A DNA stretch of 64,000 bases, from the NCBI GenBank assembly GCA_031216915.1, contig CM062296.1:457078681-457142680 (forward strand), read 5' to 3'. The notes below the pieces were generated by a model, which was not told where the DNA came from, did no database searches, and saw only the letters and a program-made list of their open reading frames with translations. Position numbers and translations under genes: made by a program. Below are positions 47,420-59,843 of this stretch, piece after piece; positions within the stretch are counted from its first letter, which is position 1; each line of letters starts with the position of its first letter. The DNA is from Pictodentalium vernedei. Its lineage: Eukaryota; Mollusca; Scaphopoda; Dentaliida; Dentaliidae.

Positions 47420-48255
47420 TTCTAGTCCCGTCAAAAAATATTGCAGCTGGCAATGACCTATGAACTTGGTTCTCTGCTGGCACACCCTACAGGGAACATT
47501 TATGATCGGATTGCATTGAAACCTGGTATGCTTGTTTGGGGTGACCTCCAGAGGGGAGCTATTGATTTTTTTCAGTGGCCTTTGAACTTGGTTAAGTCAG
47601 TCATCAGTATATTCCTTTGGCACGCTCTACAGGGCACCTTTATGATCAGATAAGTTTGAAACTTGCTATGCTTGTTTGGGGTTACCTCTAGATGGGTACT
47701 ATTGATTTTTTTCAATTTCCATCAAAAAATGTTGCCGCTGACAATAGCCTTCAATGAACCTACTGCAGTTATGCATCAATATTTCCCTTTGGCACTCCCT
47801 GCAGAGCAGATTTAAGATCGGATCGCTTTAAAACCAGGTGTGCCGGTTTGGGGTGACCTAGATGGAGCTGTCCTCTTCTATTTTCGTCAAAAAATGTTGC
47901 AGCTGGCAACAACCTTTGAACTTAGTTGAGTTAGACCTTAATATTTCTCTTTGGCACACCCTACAGGGAACATTTATGATCGGATTCCATTGAAACCTCA
48001 TATGCTTGTTTGGGTGTGACCTCTAGATAGTAGCTGTTTATTTTCTTCCTTGTCCGTCAAATAATGTTGCCATTGGTAACAACCTTTGATGAACTTTGTG
48101 CAATTATGCATCAATATTTTAGGAGCTTTCGATTTTCGTCCATTTCTATCAAAAAATGTTGCCGCTGACAACGTTCTTTGAACTTAGTTTAGTCAGACCT
48201 CAAAATTTCCCTTTGGCACACCCTGCAGATCACATTTATCATTGGATTGCTTTGC
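47420..48255 (+). repeat. A' array without tip or end
   Basis: About five more A' units follow the right end of the preceding element. They contain CATTTATGATCGGATTGCAT and GTATGCTTGTTTGGGGTGAC, but no left tip. They may be the older A' host into which the complete element was inserted. The array stops at TTGGATTGCTTTGC. Confidence 0.75.
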
Positions 48256-49290
48256 TCACATTTTTTGAGAAGGAAAAATTTATCTAATTCCTTTATGAAT
48301 ACCTTTAATTTAATTAACACTCTCAAGACTTTGTGTAGAATGAAGAATTCTGAGTGATTTTATGCCAAAAAAATGACACCCTATTAATCTCATGGAATGT
48401 TTCTGTGCTTTAAAAGTTGTTTTTTGACGGATTAGAATTTTTTTTTTTAGCTTACCTGACTGCAAGTTAAACTTGACATCTTCACAACCACTAGCCCAAA
48501 TTCAAACATATATTGCACAGACCATGTATGGAGTATACCCTTTCTATTTTGTTGAACTGAAGCAGCTGCCATATTCAGGCTCAGGTTTATGCAAAAGCTT
48601 AAAAACTTTCAAGGTAGTTGATAGGTCAATATCTGGGCTCTCTGTGGGGCATAATAAAAATATTCAAAAGCCCATATATCCCAAACCGCAAGGAACAGAG
48701 AACTGTTATTTGGTGTGGAGCATCCTTAGGACTGGAAGAAGGGATTGGTTAAAAAAATTGCAACCTGTTCAATCAGAGTGCCCAGTAGAGAGTATTGATC
48801 ATTTTTGCAGAAGTTTATCATTTTATAATTAGAAAATTTTGTGGACTGCAGTTTGTTTTGCAAAGATTTTATTTCATGTTGAATGAACCCTTTCAATGCT
48901 GGAGACATCCGATTCCTGTATGCCTGTCTTTAATTTAACCCTCTCAATTCTACAATGTGGGTTCCTCAGATTTTATTGATGCTATGAACAACAAACTCTT
49001 TTAATGCAGTATATGTATTTTTCTGATTCCTTGGAAAAAAATTGATCCGATTTCTGTATGAATATCTTTAATTTAAACCTCTCATGACTTCAGTGTGTTT
49101 TCCAAAGATTTTATTTCATGATGAACTTTTTCACTGCTGTGCACATATAAGTTATTTCATGTTGAATGAACCCTTTCAATGCTGGAAACATTTCTCCGAT
49201 TCCTGTATGCATGTCTTTAATTTAACCCTGTCAAGACTAAATGTGGGTTCCATAGATTTTATTGATGCCACGAACACGCAATTAATCTTT
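48256..49290. repeat. AATGAACCCTTTCAATGCTGG repeat with a B-type left fragment
   Basis: Phrases TTTCATGTTGAATGAACCC, CGATTCCTGTATGC and TGTCTTTAATTTAACCC recur near 48870, 49060 and 49150, with a weaker match near 48300. At 48449-48835 lies a B-type left part: AGCTTACCTGACTGCAAGTT, then CAACCACTAGCCCAAATTCA and CCCATATATCCCAAACCGCA. No gene is visible. Confidence 0.6.
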
Positions 49291-49401
49291 TTTTAGCCCG
49301 ACTGTTTACAGTGAGAGCTATAGTAATGACTTTTGTCTGTCCGTCCGTCCGTCAGTCTGTTAACATTAGAGTTTTGGTTAAAGTTTGTGGTTAAAGTTTT
49401 T

Positions 49402-49852
49402 AGCTCCGCTGACAAAGTCAGCAGAGCTTTTCTTATACTGATTCGTCCGTCGTCTGTCGTCCGTCCATCCATCCGTCGTCAACATTTTCCTTGTCCGGGC
49501 CATAATTTCTGAACAGCTGAATATTTTTCAACTAAACTTTATAACAATATGTATTATCAATGGATGGTGTGTCATCAACCATTATAAAGTCTGTAACCCC
49601 ACAGGGTCAAGATCACAGGCCACATGAGCAAGAAAAAAATATTTTGTTTGTCCGAGCCATAATTTCTAAACTACTGAATATTTTTTCCAAACTTTATAAC
49701 GTCATGTAATGTCAATAGGCGGTGTGTAATCGATCCAAGCCATAATTTTCGTGACAACGGCTATAGTTTGTAACAATATTAGTATTAGAAAACATGCCCA
49801 TGCGATCAGTGGCCCTCAGCGGAGCTCTCTAGGCATGACAGGCCTCTTGTTT
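49402..49852 (+). mobile_element. G element, complete and compact (451 bp), nested in H
   Basis: The left tip AGCTCCGCTGAC-AAA-GTCAGCAGAGCT is a strong hairpin, then come several GTCCGTC-type copies. Two diverged units follow (TTGTCCGGGCCATAATTTCT and TTGTCCGAGCCATAATTTCT). TCAGCGGAGCT (49816-49826) is an exact 11-base inverted copy of the tip, followed by an AGGC...GCCT stem and CTTGTTTT. This is the smallest element showing every part of the shared plan. Confidence 0.85.
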
Positions 49853-52800
49853 TACTGAAAGTTCAACTGGGGTTTTTGGTGTTTTTTTCCTGTTTAGTTG
49901 ACATTTGGAGTTTGTGGTTAAAGTTTTTTTATTCAACTTTCAAGTACAGGCTACACCCGGTAGTTCTTGTCTGATCGTCATGAAATTTCATATGCAGGTT
50001 TTATGTCATGTCTACATGAGAACGTCCCCTTTTGGTTGTGATCGGTCAACCGGTATGGCTGCCCGAGCCCAAAACCCGAAAACCATTAGCACAGTCTACA
50101 GGTCGTATTTATAAATGGATTTCATTGTAACTTGGTAGGATGCCTCTGTATAATGCCTTGATGAGAACGTCTCCTTTTGGGCATGATCTGTCAACCGTGA
50201 TGGCTGCCCAAGCCCGAAACCCAAAAACTTTTAGCAAAGTCTGCAGGTCATGTTTAATATGGAGGGATTTCATTGCAACTTGGTAGGATGACTTCGTATG
50301 ATGTCTAGATGAGAGTTTCCACATTTGGGCGTGATTTATCAACCGCGACGACTGCCCGAGCCCAAAACCCGAAAACCTTTAGCACAGTCTACAGGTCATA
50401 TTTATGGAGGAATTTCATTGTAACTTGATAAGTTGACTTCATATAATGTCTAGATGAGAAAGTCCCCTTTTGGGCAACTGTGACGGCAACAGGGGCCCAA
50501 AGCCCGAAAGTCCCCTTTTGGACGTGATTGGGCAGCTGTGATGGCTACAGGGGCCCGAAGCCTGAAAACCTTTAACACTGTCTACAGGTCATATTTATGA
50601 AGAGATTTCATTGTAACTTGGTAGGATGACTCCAAATACTGTCTGGATGAGAACGTCCCATTTTGATCGCGGTCATTCAGCCTTGATGGCTGCCCAAGCC
50701 CAAAAACATTTAGCATAGTCAAAAAAGGTCATATTCATGGAAGGATTTCATTGTAACTTGTTAGGTTGACTTCATATAATGCCAAGATGATGACATCCTC
50801 TTTTTGTCGTGAGTGGTCAACTGTGATGGCTACAGGGTGCCTGAAGCCCGAAAACCTCGAGCACAGTCTACAGGTCATATTTATGAAGACATTTCATTGT
50901 AACTTCATAGGATCACTCCACATGATGCCCAGATGAGAATGTCCCCTTTTGGTTGAGATCATTCAACCATGATGGCTGCCCGAGCCCAAAAACCTTTAGC
51001 ACAGTCTACAGGTCATATTATGGAGGGATTTCATTCTAACTTGATAGGTTAACTTCATATATTGTCTAGATGAGAACGTCCCCTTTTGGGCAACTGTGAC
51101 AGCAACAGGGGCCCGAAGCCCGAAAACCTTTAGAACAGTCTACAGGCCATAATTATGAAGGGATTTCATTGTAGCTTGGTTGGATGACTCCAAATAATGT
51201 CTACAGGGGCCCGAAGCCCGAAAACCTTTAGAACAGTCTACAGGCCATAATTATGAAGGGATTTCATGGTAGCTTGGTTGGATGACTCCAAATAATGTCT
51301 AGATGAGAACGTCCCCTTTTGGTCGCGATCTTTCAGCCTTGATGGCTGCCCGAGCCCAAAAACCTTTAGCATAGTCTATAGGTCATATTTATGGAAGGAT
51401 TTCATTGTAACTTGTTAGGTTGACTCCAAATAATCCCTAGATGATGACCTCCCCTTTTGGTTGTGATTGTTCAACTGTGATGGCTACAGGTGCCCGAAGC
51501 CCAAAAATATTGAGCACAGTCTACAGGTCATATTTATGAAGGGATTTCATTGTAACTCCGTAGGATCACTCCAGATGATGCCCAGATGAGAATGTGCCCT
51601 TTTGTTTGCGATCTTTCACCCATGATGGCTGCCTGAGCCTGAAGCCCGAAAACCTTTAGCACAGTCTTCAGGCCATATGTATGAAGGGATTTCATTGTAA
51701 CTTGGTAGGTTGACTTCATATAATGTCTAGATGAGAACAGCCCCTTTTGGACACGATTGGGCAAATGTGATGGCTACAGGGGCCTGAAGCCCAAAAACCT
51801 TTAGCACGGTCTACAAGTCATATTTATGAAGGGGATTTCATTGCACCTTGGTAGGATGACTCCAAATAATGTCTAGATGAGAACGTCCCCTTTTGGTCGC
51901 GATCATTCAGCCTTGATGGCTGCCTGAGCCCAAAAACCTTTAGCATACTCTATAAGTCATATTTATGGAAGGATTTCATTTTAACTTGTTAGGTGGACTC
52001 CATATAATGCCTAGATCATGACTTCTCCTTTTGGTCGTGATTGTTCAACTGTGATGGCTACAGGTGCCCGAAGCCCAAAAACCTTGAGCACAGTCTACAG
52101 GTCATATTTATGAATGGATTTCATTGTAACTTCGTAGGATCACTCCAGATGATGCCCAGATAAGAATGTCCCCTTTTGGTTGTGCTCATTCAACCATGAT
52201 GGCTGCCTGAGCCCAAAGCTCGAAAACCTATAGCACAGTCTACAGGTCATATTTATGAAGGGATTTCATTGTAACTTGGTAGGTTGACTTCATACAAAGT
52301 CTAGATGAAAACGACTCCTTTTGGATGCAATTGGACAACTGTGATGGCTACAGGGGCCCGAAGCCTGAAAACCTTAATCACGGTCCAGAGGTCATATTTA
52401 TGAAGGGATTTCAATGTAACTTGGTAGGATGACTCCAAATAATGTCTAGATGAGAACATCCCCTTCTGGTTGCGATCATTTAGCCTTGATGGCTGCCCGG
52501 GCCCAAAACCCAAAAACCTTTAGCATAGTCTATAGGTCATATTTATGGAAGGATTTCATTGTAACTTGTTAGGTTGACTACATATAATGCCTAGATGATT
52601 ACATCCCCTTTTGGTCGTGTTTGGTAAACTGTGATTGCTTCAGGGGCTCGAAGCCCCAAAACTTTGAGCACAGTCTACAGGTCATATATATGAAGGGGTT
52701 TCATTGTAACTTCATAGGATCACTCCAGATTATGCCCAGATGACAATGCCCACTTTTGGTCGCGATCATTCATCCATGATGGCTTCCCAAGCCCAAAACC

Positions 52801-53099
52801 AAAAAAACTTTAGTACAGACTACAGGTCGTATTTGTGAAGGGATTTCATTCTAACTTAGCAGAATGACTCAGTATAATGTCGAGATGAGGACGTTCCCTT
52901 TTAGTTCCAATCAGTATACCGTTGTGGCTACACAGGCCTGAAGCCCGAAAACCTTTTAACACTCTCTACAGGCCATATTTATGAAGGGATTTCAGTGTAA
53001 CTTGATAGGATGACTCATTTTGAAATAATTTCACTGTAACTTGGTAACTTTCATTGACATACGTTAACTGTGAGAGCCACATACATTAACTGTGAGGTC

Positions 53100-53310
53100 A
53101 TATTAACCCACCCCTCAGCTCTTTAGTACCGTGTTCACCTCATAATATTTTTATTAAAAACATAGCATACAGGGAAAAGAAATTAACATATTCCCAAGCA
53201 TCACAATTCTTGTCTTATATCATAATCCTTTCATAAACATTGAACATTATCCTTTTCATCAAACACAACACATACACAAGTTAAGCTACAGTGTCATTGA
53301 CACTTTCATT
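53100..53310 (+). mobile_element. A-type right-end fragment
   Basis: It ends CAAGTTAAGCTACAGTG plus the TGTCATTGACACTTTCATT hairpin end shared by A and A'. The preceding 150 bp do not match the usual A tail, so its left part is unresolved. Confidence 0.65.
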
Positions 53311-53672
53311 ATCCCCTCCCACGAGAGGGATATAGCACAGACCTCGTTCCATCCGTCTATCTGTCAGTCCATCCGTCCATTCGTCAGTCCATCTGTCTGT
53401 CCGAACTTTCTTTATGCCATAACTTAAACAAAAGTTAACAGATTTCAATTCTTTTCAGTACATGCCTCTAGGTCAAGTTTGATGATCACAATCATCCAAT
53501 GAAAATTGTTGAAGTTATTGCCCTGCCCTGCCCCCGCCAATTAGGCATATTTTTTTTTTTTTCTTTCCTCCAATATGCATTTTTAACTCTTTACAGTCAC
53601 TTCATGCGGAACTTTTTTTAAACTCACGTAATGGCTCCGACTATTTTGTGTCTAAGCACTGCTATTGCTGGG
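53309..53672 (+). mobile_element. Left end of a further element family, right end unclear
   Basis: TTATCCCCTCCC-ACGA-GAGGGATATAG is a terminal-hairpin candidate directly after the A right end. A stretch of ATCCGTC and GTCAGTC tetramer-like repeats follows, then TATGCCATAACTTAAACAAA. This is the same plan as the other families with a different tip. Only about 360 bp is present. Confidence 0.55.
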
Positions 53673-53728
53673 ACAGTCGGGCTGCATGCATGACATCACT
53701 CTAGTTCTTTTTTGCAGTGTGTGTGTGT

Positions 53729-53747
53729 GGGGGGGGGGGGGGGGGGG
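53729..53747. repeat. (GT)n followed by 19-base G run
   Basis: GTGTGTGTGTGTG leads into 19 consecutive G, about 300 bp before the acceptor of an ERM exon. The length may be unreliable. Confidence 0.85.
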
Positions 53748-53794
53748 ATAGAGAGAACCACAGCAGTTGAAAACAAAAATTCACTGAACAGAGC

Positions 53795-53957
53795 TTGCTA
53801 GAAAACTTTCCTAGGACCAGCAGAAATGAATAGCCTAAAAAGTTGCCTTTGGTTGTGTCATAGCAAATCAAAAAAGTGCTCTTGCTGTTGATCACTTACT
53901 GACCCACTCATATCTTTTGACAACTTGAGCCAGATGAGCGTTTTGGGCTCACTTGTT
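53795..53957 (+). mobile_element. B-type right-end fragment next to ERM exon
   Basis: CTTTCCTAGGACCAGCAGAA and AAAAAGTTGCCTTTGGTT match the B body. CAGATGAGCGTTTTGGGCTC then TTGTTT is a decayed B right end with its hairpin mostly lost. It ends about 90 bp before the exon at 54045. Confidence 0.6.
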
Positions 53958-54044
53958 TCTCTGGTTTTAATGAGTATTGCAGAGTAAACATCTTCGAGTT
54001 TATTTCTTCTCTTATTGACCAGTGTTTTGTTTCCTATTTTACAG

Positions 54045-54205
54045 AACTTGAAGAATCCCAAAGAAAGGTGCGGGAATTGGAAGCCATGTTTGAAGAACAA
54101 CAGTCAATGAAGGCTGAGTTAGAAAATGAGAGGGCTCGTGCTGAGGAGTTGAAACGACAGTATGAGGAAAGCCAGCATTTAGCACAGGCACAGAGAGATC
54201 AATTA
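54045..54205 (+). CDS. ERM: ERM protein, exon encoding second part of the central coiled coil
   Basis: The acceptor is TTCCTATTTTACAG and the donor is TTA|GTAAGT, a strong consensus. The 161 bases start in phase 1 (G|AA = Glu) and end in phase 0. The product reads ELEESQRKVRELEAMFEEQQ, then SMKAELENERARAEELKRQY and EESQHLAQAQRDQL. Heptad-like Leu/Ala spacing, dense Glu/Arg and no helix breakers fit the alpha-helical hairpin that lies between the FERM and C-terminal domains of ERM proteins. The exon ends after QL, which matches the boundary I recall after the EQL-type motif in vertebrate ERM genes. The following exons (rest of the helix, proline-rich linker, actin-binding tail with its regulatory threonine) are not found in the remaining 9.8 kb. 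Confidence 0.9.
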
Positions 54206-54607
54206 GTAAGTAAAGTGCTAAAAAGAACCCAAAAAGTCTGCTGTCAACTTTTAAACCCAATTCTTGTCAACCTATCAAAATACGTCGGATTATTGGTCAC
54301 CCATCTCGGATTATTCTATTGATTGTCAGTGTTAAGCCTCCATGTTGCATAATTCAACCAGTAATTTGCAAATCTTGTCTAATTCCTTAAATTCACCTGT
54401 TGAAGTTCCTGCTTTGTTAGGTTAATGTAAAATGTTAAACCCTTTGTCACTAAGGTCTAAGAAGAGCAAGTGATACTCATCTCTTGAGTGTTGGGAGGAA
54501 GGGAGAGGCGTGGGGATAAGGAGGCATTAGGGAACACAGGGCTAATCAAGCCCTTCTCACCTGAGAACCACAACAAATCAGCAGACATCCAAAGTGTTAT
54601 TATTATA
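54206..54607. other. Start of next ERM intron, nothing recognised
   Basis: AT-rich intron DNA after the donor. A minus-strand frame at 54457-54729 overlaps a B leader and is not a gene. Confidence 0.55.
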
Positions 54608-55815
54608 AACCTTTCTGACTGTTGCTTGTCAGTCAGGAGAGCTATAGTGATCATCCGTCGTCCGTGAACATGGTGTTTGCGTCTTCTCCTCCCAAACCGC
54701 TGAACCAATTTAATTGATATTTGAGACAATAGTTTGTTATGACCTCATAATTTTATTTTGTTCAAATCAAGTTGCCTCGCCCCTCAGTAGGGTCACGCCC
54801 AAAAAGTGTGCTTAACTCTTAAAAAATCTTCTCATAAACCAGCAGTAGCAGAGACTTGATATTTGGTGTGCAGCTTCCTTTTGAGGTGTCGACTCAGATT
54901 TGTTCAAGAGAAGTTCGAGGAGCTATTTTTGCCTTCGTTTAGGGATCAGATGGGATGGGCAAGAATTTTCACCCCACACCAAATTTCTGTTTTCCAAACC
55001 AAGAGGCAAATTTGAGTCAAATTTGAAATGAGGGCTTATTGGGTCATGCATACTTAATTTATGCCCAAATTTTTTTCCCCATGGGAACCACAAGAGCTAA
55101 CAATAGAAAAAAATTAAAACGCCCATATCTCCAAAACTACACAACACTGAGAATTCTTATTTTGTATGAAGATTCCTTAGGACCAACAGAATAGAATGGT
55201 AAAAAAAATTGCTATCGGTTTTATCATGCAGTACTGTTTTAGGGACTTTGAAAAAGTGCTGAGTCAGCATTTTTTAACACTGTGGGTAATGGGAAAAACA
55301 TTTAAGACTACTTTTCTCCCAAAGCACTGCTCCAAAAGGTTTCAAATTTCACATATAGCATCTTTGGAAGATTGTTTCATACATTTATTGAAATCAAATC
55401 CCTGGGTCCATATTTGGGCTCTCTAAGGGAGCCCAGATGTTTAAATTAATGCAGTATGAGGAATATTCTTTAAAAATCTTCTTCAGATCTACCAATCAGA
55501 ATCTTTTGATATTTGGTATGCTGCATGCTTAGGGGGTGAGATTCAAATTTGTTCAAGCTAAGTCCCTGGATTAATATTTGTGCTCACTGTGGGCGCTTGA
55601 ATTGTAACTTAGTTCAAAATGAGGAATTTTCTTTAAAATCTTCTTCTTCAGATCCAGCGGTCAGAATGCTTTTGATATTTGGTATGGAGCATCCTTAGGG
55701 GGGTAAGATTCAAGTTTATTCAAGCCAAGTCCCTGGGTTCATATTTGGGCTCCCTGTGGGAGCCCTAATTATTACTTAGTTCAATATGAGGAATATTCTT
55801 TAAAAATCATTTTTT
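54608..55815 (+). mobile_element. B element with damaged left tip, no right end
   Basis: GTCAGTCAGGAGAGCTATAG and GTGAACATGGTGTTTGCGTC match the B leader; the outer arm of the tip hairpin is corrupted (CTTTCTGACTG). The body follows the complete B copies in order, including the TCAGCAGTAGCAGAGACTTG, CCCATATCTCCAAAACTAC and AGATCTACCAATCAGAATC types. It is cut by the next B tip at 55820. Confidence 0.75.
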
Positions 55816-56099
55816 TTTTAGCTCACCTGACTTTGTCAGGCGAGCTATAGTGATCACTCACCGTCCGTCGCCCGTAAACATTGTGTTTGCATCTTCTCCT
55901 AAGCCACTGAACCGATTCAAGTGAAATTTGAGATAATTGTTTGTTATGGTGTCTTAGAACGGTAGTAGAAAATTTGCACGTAGTGGCTGAGAGGCTGATT
56001 TGAACCAAATTATGATACGAGGTCTTATTGGGTCATAAGTACTTAATTTATGCCCAAATACTTTTTGGGACTTTGAAAAAGTGCTGAGTCAGTATTTTT

Positions 56100-59000
56100 A
56101 GCTCAACTTTGGCAAAGCCAAACTTGAGGTATTGCCATGGCCCGTCGTCCGTCTGTCTGTCCATCCGTCCATCGTGCCATACAGTCGGCTTGGGCTAGAG
56201 GCTGTATTTATGATCCGATCTTTACGAAACTTCTTGGGTACCTTTGTTATCACCGTGAGACGAGAAAGAGTGTTTTGCGGTCCGGTTCGAAATTCAAGAC
56301 GGCCGCTGGCAGCCATTTTGTACCAAAATAAGGTGCAATCAAATTTTTGCGCAGAACTTCCATATGAAAGCTCCGACTTGAATAATTTTTTTGTATGAAT
56401 GTTTAGTACCATGTGATACATCACATATAATACAGGTTTTTTTCTCGTGTGTAAATTATGCAAATTAGATTAACTTTGATTTATTTAGTGTTACTTTCAG
56501 CTCTGTAAGTGCAAATGCCAATACGGCTGAGGCTAGAGGCCGTATTTATGAACCGATCTTCACAAAACTTCTTGGGTACCTTTGTTATCACCGTGGGACG
56601 AGAACGAGTGTTTTGGGGTCCGGTCTGAAATTCAAAATGGCTGCTGGCGGCCATTTTGTACAAAACTAGGTGCAATCAGATTTTTGTGCAGAACTTCCAT
56701 ATGAAAGCACCGATTCGAATAATTTTCTGTGTTAATGTTTAGTACCATGGGATACATCACATATAATACAGTTTTTTTTCTCGTGCATAAATTATGCCAA
56801 TTAGACCAACTTTGATCTATTTAATGTTACTTTCAGCACTGTAACTGCAAATGCCAATACGGCTCGGGTTAGAGGCCGTACTTATGAACAGATCTTTACG
56901 AAACTTCTTGGGTACCTTTGTTATCACCTTGAGATGAGAACGAGTGTTTCTGGGTGTGGTCCAAAATTCAATATGGCTGCCAGTGGCCATTTTGTACCGA
57001 AATTAGGTCCAATCAGTTTTTAGCTCATCTTGACAAAGTCAAGCAGAGCTAATCTAATCGCTTCCCGTCCGTCATCTGTCGTCCGTCAACACCATGTTTT
57101 GGTCTTCTCCAAAGCCACTGGGCCAATTCAAGTGAAAGTTTGCGTGAGTGATGGTCCCAAAGGGGCATTTCATTTTTGTTCAACTCAGCATGCCCAGCCC
57201 CATAGGGAGGGAGTGGGGGAAAATGCTCCAAAATATTTTTAAAATCTTCTTCTCAAGAACCAGTGTGTACAATGACTTGATATTTGCTATGGAGCTTCCA
57301 TATGAGGTGTAGAATCAAGTTTGTTCAAATGAAGTTCGTAAAGTAATATTTGGCTTTGTAATAGGAGGGGTAAGATTTTTGGCCCCGCCCAAAATTTCCA
57401 TTTTCTGAACTGATGGTCCGGTATGAACCAAATTTGGTTTGTGGTAGTATTGGGTCATAAGTACTTGACCCATGCAAAAAAAAAAATTCCCGCATCCCCA
57501 TGGGAACCCTGGGAGCTAAAAATGGAAATATTTTCAAACGCCCATATTTCCCAAACCCCACGGAACAGAGAGCTTTTAATTTGGTATGAAGTATCCTTAC
57601 GACCAGTAGAATTGAATGGTAAAAAAAAAATTGCCATCGGTTATGTTAGGGTGTTCTGTAATGGGCATCGAAAAAATGCTGAGTCAGCATATTTGCAAAA
57701 ATTTTTAAAAATCTTTTCTCCAGAACCAATCATCAGAATCTTTTGATATTTGGTATACAGCATTCATAGGGGGGGGGTCAGGTAAAAGTTTGTAGAAATA
57801 AAGCTCATTGGTTCATATTTGGGCTCTCTACAGGAGCCCGAAGTTTTAACATAGGGTAATATGGGGAATATTCTTTAAAAATCTTCTTCTTCAGAACCAC
57901 CAGTCAGAATCTTTTAATATTTGGTATACATCATTGTTATGAGGGTCAGATTCTAAATTGTTCAAACCAAGTCCCTAGGTTAATATTTGGGCTTCCTACG
58001 GAAGCCCAAATTTTATCTTTGTTCAATATGGAGGGTAATTTAAAAAAATCTTCTTCTTCAGATCCATCAGTCAGAATGCTTTGATATTTGGTATGCAACA
58101 TCTCTATGGGGGTCAGATTCAAGTTTGTTCAAATCAAATTCCTAGGTATATATTTGGGCTCACTATGGTAGCCCAAATTTTTACTTAGTGCAATATGAGA
58201 AAATTTCTTTAAAAATCTTCTTCTTCAGATCCACCAGTCGGAATGCTTTTATATTTGGTATACAACATCTCTAGGGGGGTCAGATTCCAGGTTGTTCAAT
58301 TCGAGTGCCTAGGTTAATATTTGGGCTCCATATGGGAACACGAAATTTAACTTAGTACAATATGAGGGAATTTCTTCAAAAATCTTCTTCTTCAGATTCA
58401 CTTGTCAGAATGCTTTCACATTTGGTATACAACATCTCTGGGGGTGGGGGGGGGGGGGGGGGGGGGTCAGATTCAAGTTTGTTCAAATCGGATCCATAGG
58501 TCAATATTTGGGCTCGCTATGGTAGCCCAAATTTGAACTTAGTGCAATTCGAAGAAATTTCTTTACAATTTCTCTTCTTCAGATCCAACAGTCAGAATGC
58601 TTTCATATTCGGTACACAACATCTCTAGGGAAGTCAGATTTAACTGTGTTCAAATCAAGAGCCTGGGTTAATATTTGGGCTCTCTATGGGAGCCGGAATT
58701 GGCCATTTTGCTGAAGAATTAAAAATGTTGTATTCAGTACCCTCTAGAGGTACTAAGATTAATAATCCACATAGGTTGTATCAAGGGGCTTCATAGGGGA
58801 GCTCTACATTTTACTTATGATCAACTGAAGAAAAGGCATGATGCCCAGATTATTTTTGTCACTCCTGAGGGACTCAAGGATTGACAGTGTAGCCTATGGA
58901 GATGGCTTGCTTAATGTAGACTCATTCTTGGACTCTGTTTAAATTGTGTTCTGTACAAGATGAGTGCTTCAGGCCCCGTGGGGCCTCTTGTTTGTACACA

Positions 59001-59718
59001 CCTTCTATAAGGCTCAGATTAGAGTCCGTATTTATGAACTGATCTTTACGAAACTTCTTGGGTACCTTTGTTATCACCGTGGGACGAGAACGAGTGTTTT
59101 TGGGTGTGGTCCAAAATTCAAGATGGCCGCCAGCAACTTTTTTGTACCAAATTTAGTGCAATCAGTTTTTTGTACAGAACTTCTGATTTGAATAAATTTT
59201 TGTAGGAATGTTTAGTAACATGGAATACATCACATATAATACAGGTTTTTTTCTCGTGCAGAAATTATGCAAACTAGATGAACTTTGATTTGTTCAGTGC
59301 TACTTATACACAGTAAGTGCACATGTCAATACGGCTCGGGCTAGAGTCTGTATTTATGAACTGATCTTCACGAAACTTCTTGGGGTACCTATGTTATCAC
59401 CTTGTGACAGGAGTGAGTGTTTTTGGGTGCCTTTGTTATCACTGCTATGAGAACACATATATTTGGGTTCAGTCAGACCCACTCTGGGACTCAAAGATTT
59501 CTTTTCTAGTTTAGCATCTAACTGCCGCCCACCTTTACAATACTTTACCTACACATGTGTTACAGGCTACTGTCAGCATTTATGTAAAGACCGTTTAAAT
59601 ACTTTACATGTACCTTTGTTATCAGGTCATTACCTAGATGTTTGTCATTGCTGTGTCACATACTATACATGTATATGTCTTAAACAAGTTGAGCTACAGT
59701 GTCATTGACACTTTCATT
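56100..59718 (+). mobile_element. A element, complete, nested in B and holding a B-type element
   Basis: The left tip AGCTCAACTTTGGCAAAGCC pairs with AAACTTGAGG. GTCCGTCTGTCTGTCCATCC follows, then A units with CGTATTTATGAACCGATCTT and TTCAAAATGGC. The array is split at AATCAGTTTT|TTGTACAC by the element 57022-58990. The right end CAAGTTGAGCTACAGTG plus TGTCATTGACACTTTCATT is intact. Confidence 0.85.
57022..58990 (+). mobile_element. B-type element, complete, variant tip, nested in A
   Basis: The left tip AGCTCATCTTGAC-AAA-GTCAAGCAGAGCT is followed by CCCGTCCGTCATCTGTCGTC. The body is B-like (CCATATTTCCCAAACCCCAC, TTTGATATTTGGTATACAGC), with seven array units of about 175 bp. The right end has CAAGATGAG (58956-58964), the inverted tip copy, then the perfect hairpin AGGCCCC-GT-GGGGCCT (58971-58986) and CTTG. 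A 21-base G run lies at 58446-58466. Confidence 0.85.
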
Positions 59719-59843
59719 TAATACTGTATGTGACATTATTGTGGGTAATGGGAAAACAAACAAAAATATTTAAGACTCTTGTCCCAAACCACTGTTCCAA
59801 AAAAGCTTTCAGATTTCACATATAACCTCTTTGGAAGATTTTT

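Larger units (their letters stand above)
49295..53712 (+). mobile_element. H element, probably complete, with 160-bp-type array
   Basis: The left tip AGCCCGACTGT-TT-ACAGTGAGAGCT is followed by CTGTCCGTCCGTCCGTCAG. After a nested G element, an array of about 18 units runs from 49960 to 53050 (CAGTCTACAGGTCATATTTA, TTTCATTGTAACTTGGTAGG, GAGAACGTCCCCTTTTGG). ACAGTCGGGCT at 53673-53683 is an exact inverted copy of the tip and is followed by GCATGCATGACATCACTCTA and GTTCTTTTTT. The span is inferred from this match; an A-type right end and another left tip lie in between. Confidence 0.6.

Noticed and set aside
53309..53712. A single element running from the ATCCCC tip to the CTCTAGTT end
   Set aside because: The inverted copy near the end (ACAGTCGGGCT) matches the H tip at 49295 and not the ATCCCC tip, so I assigned the end to H with modest confidence.
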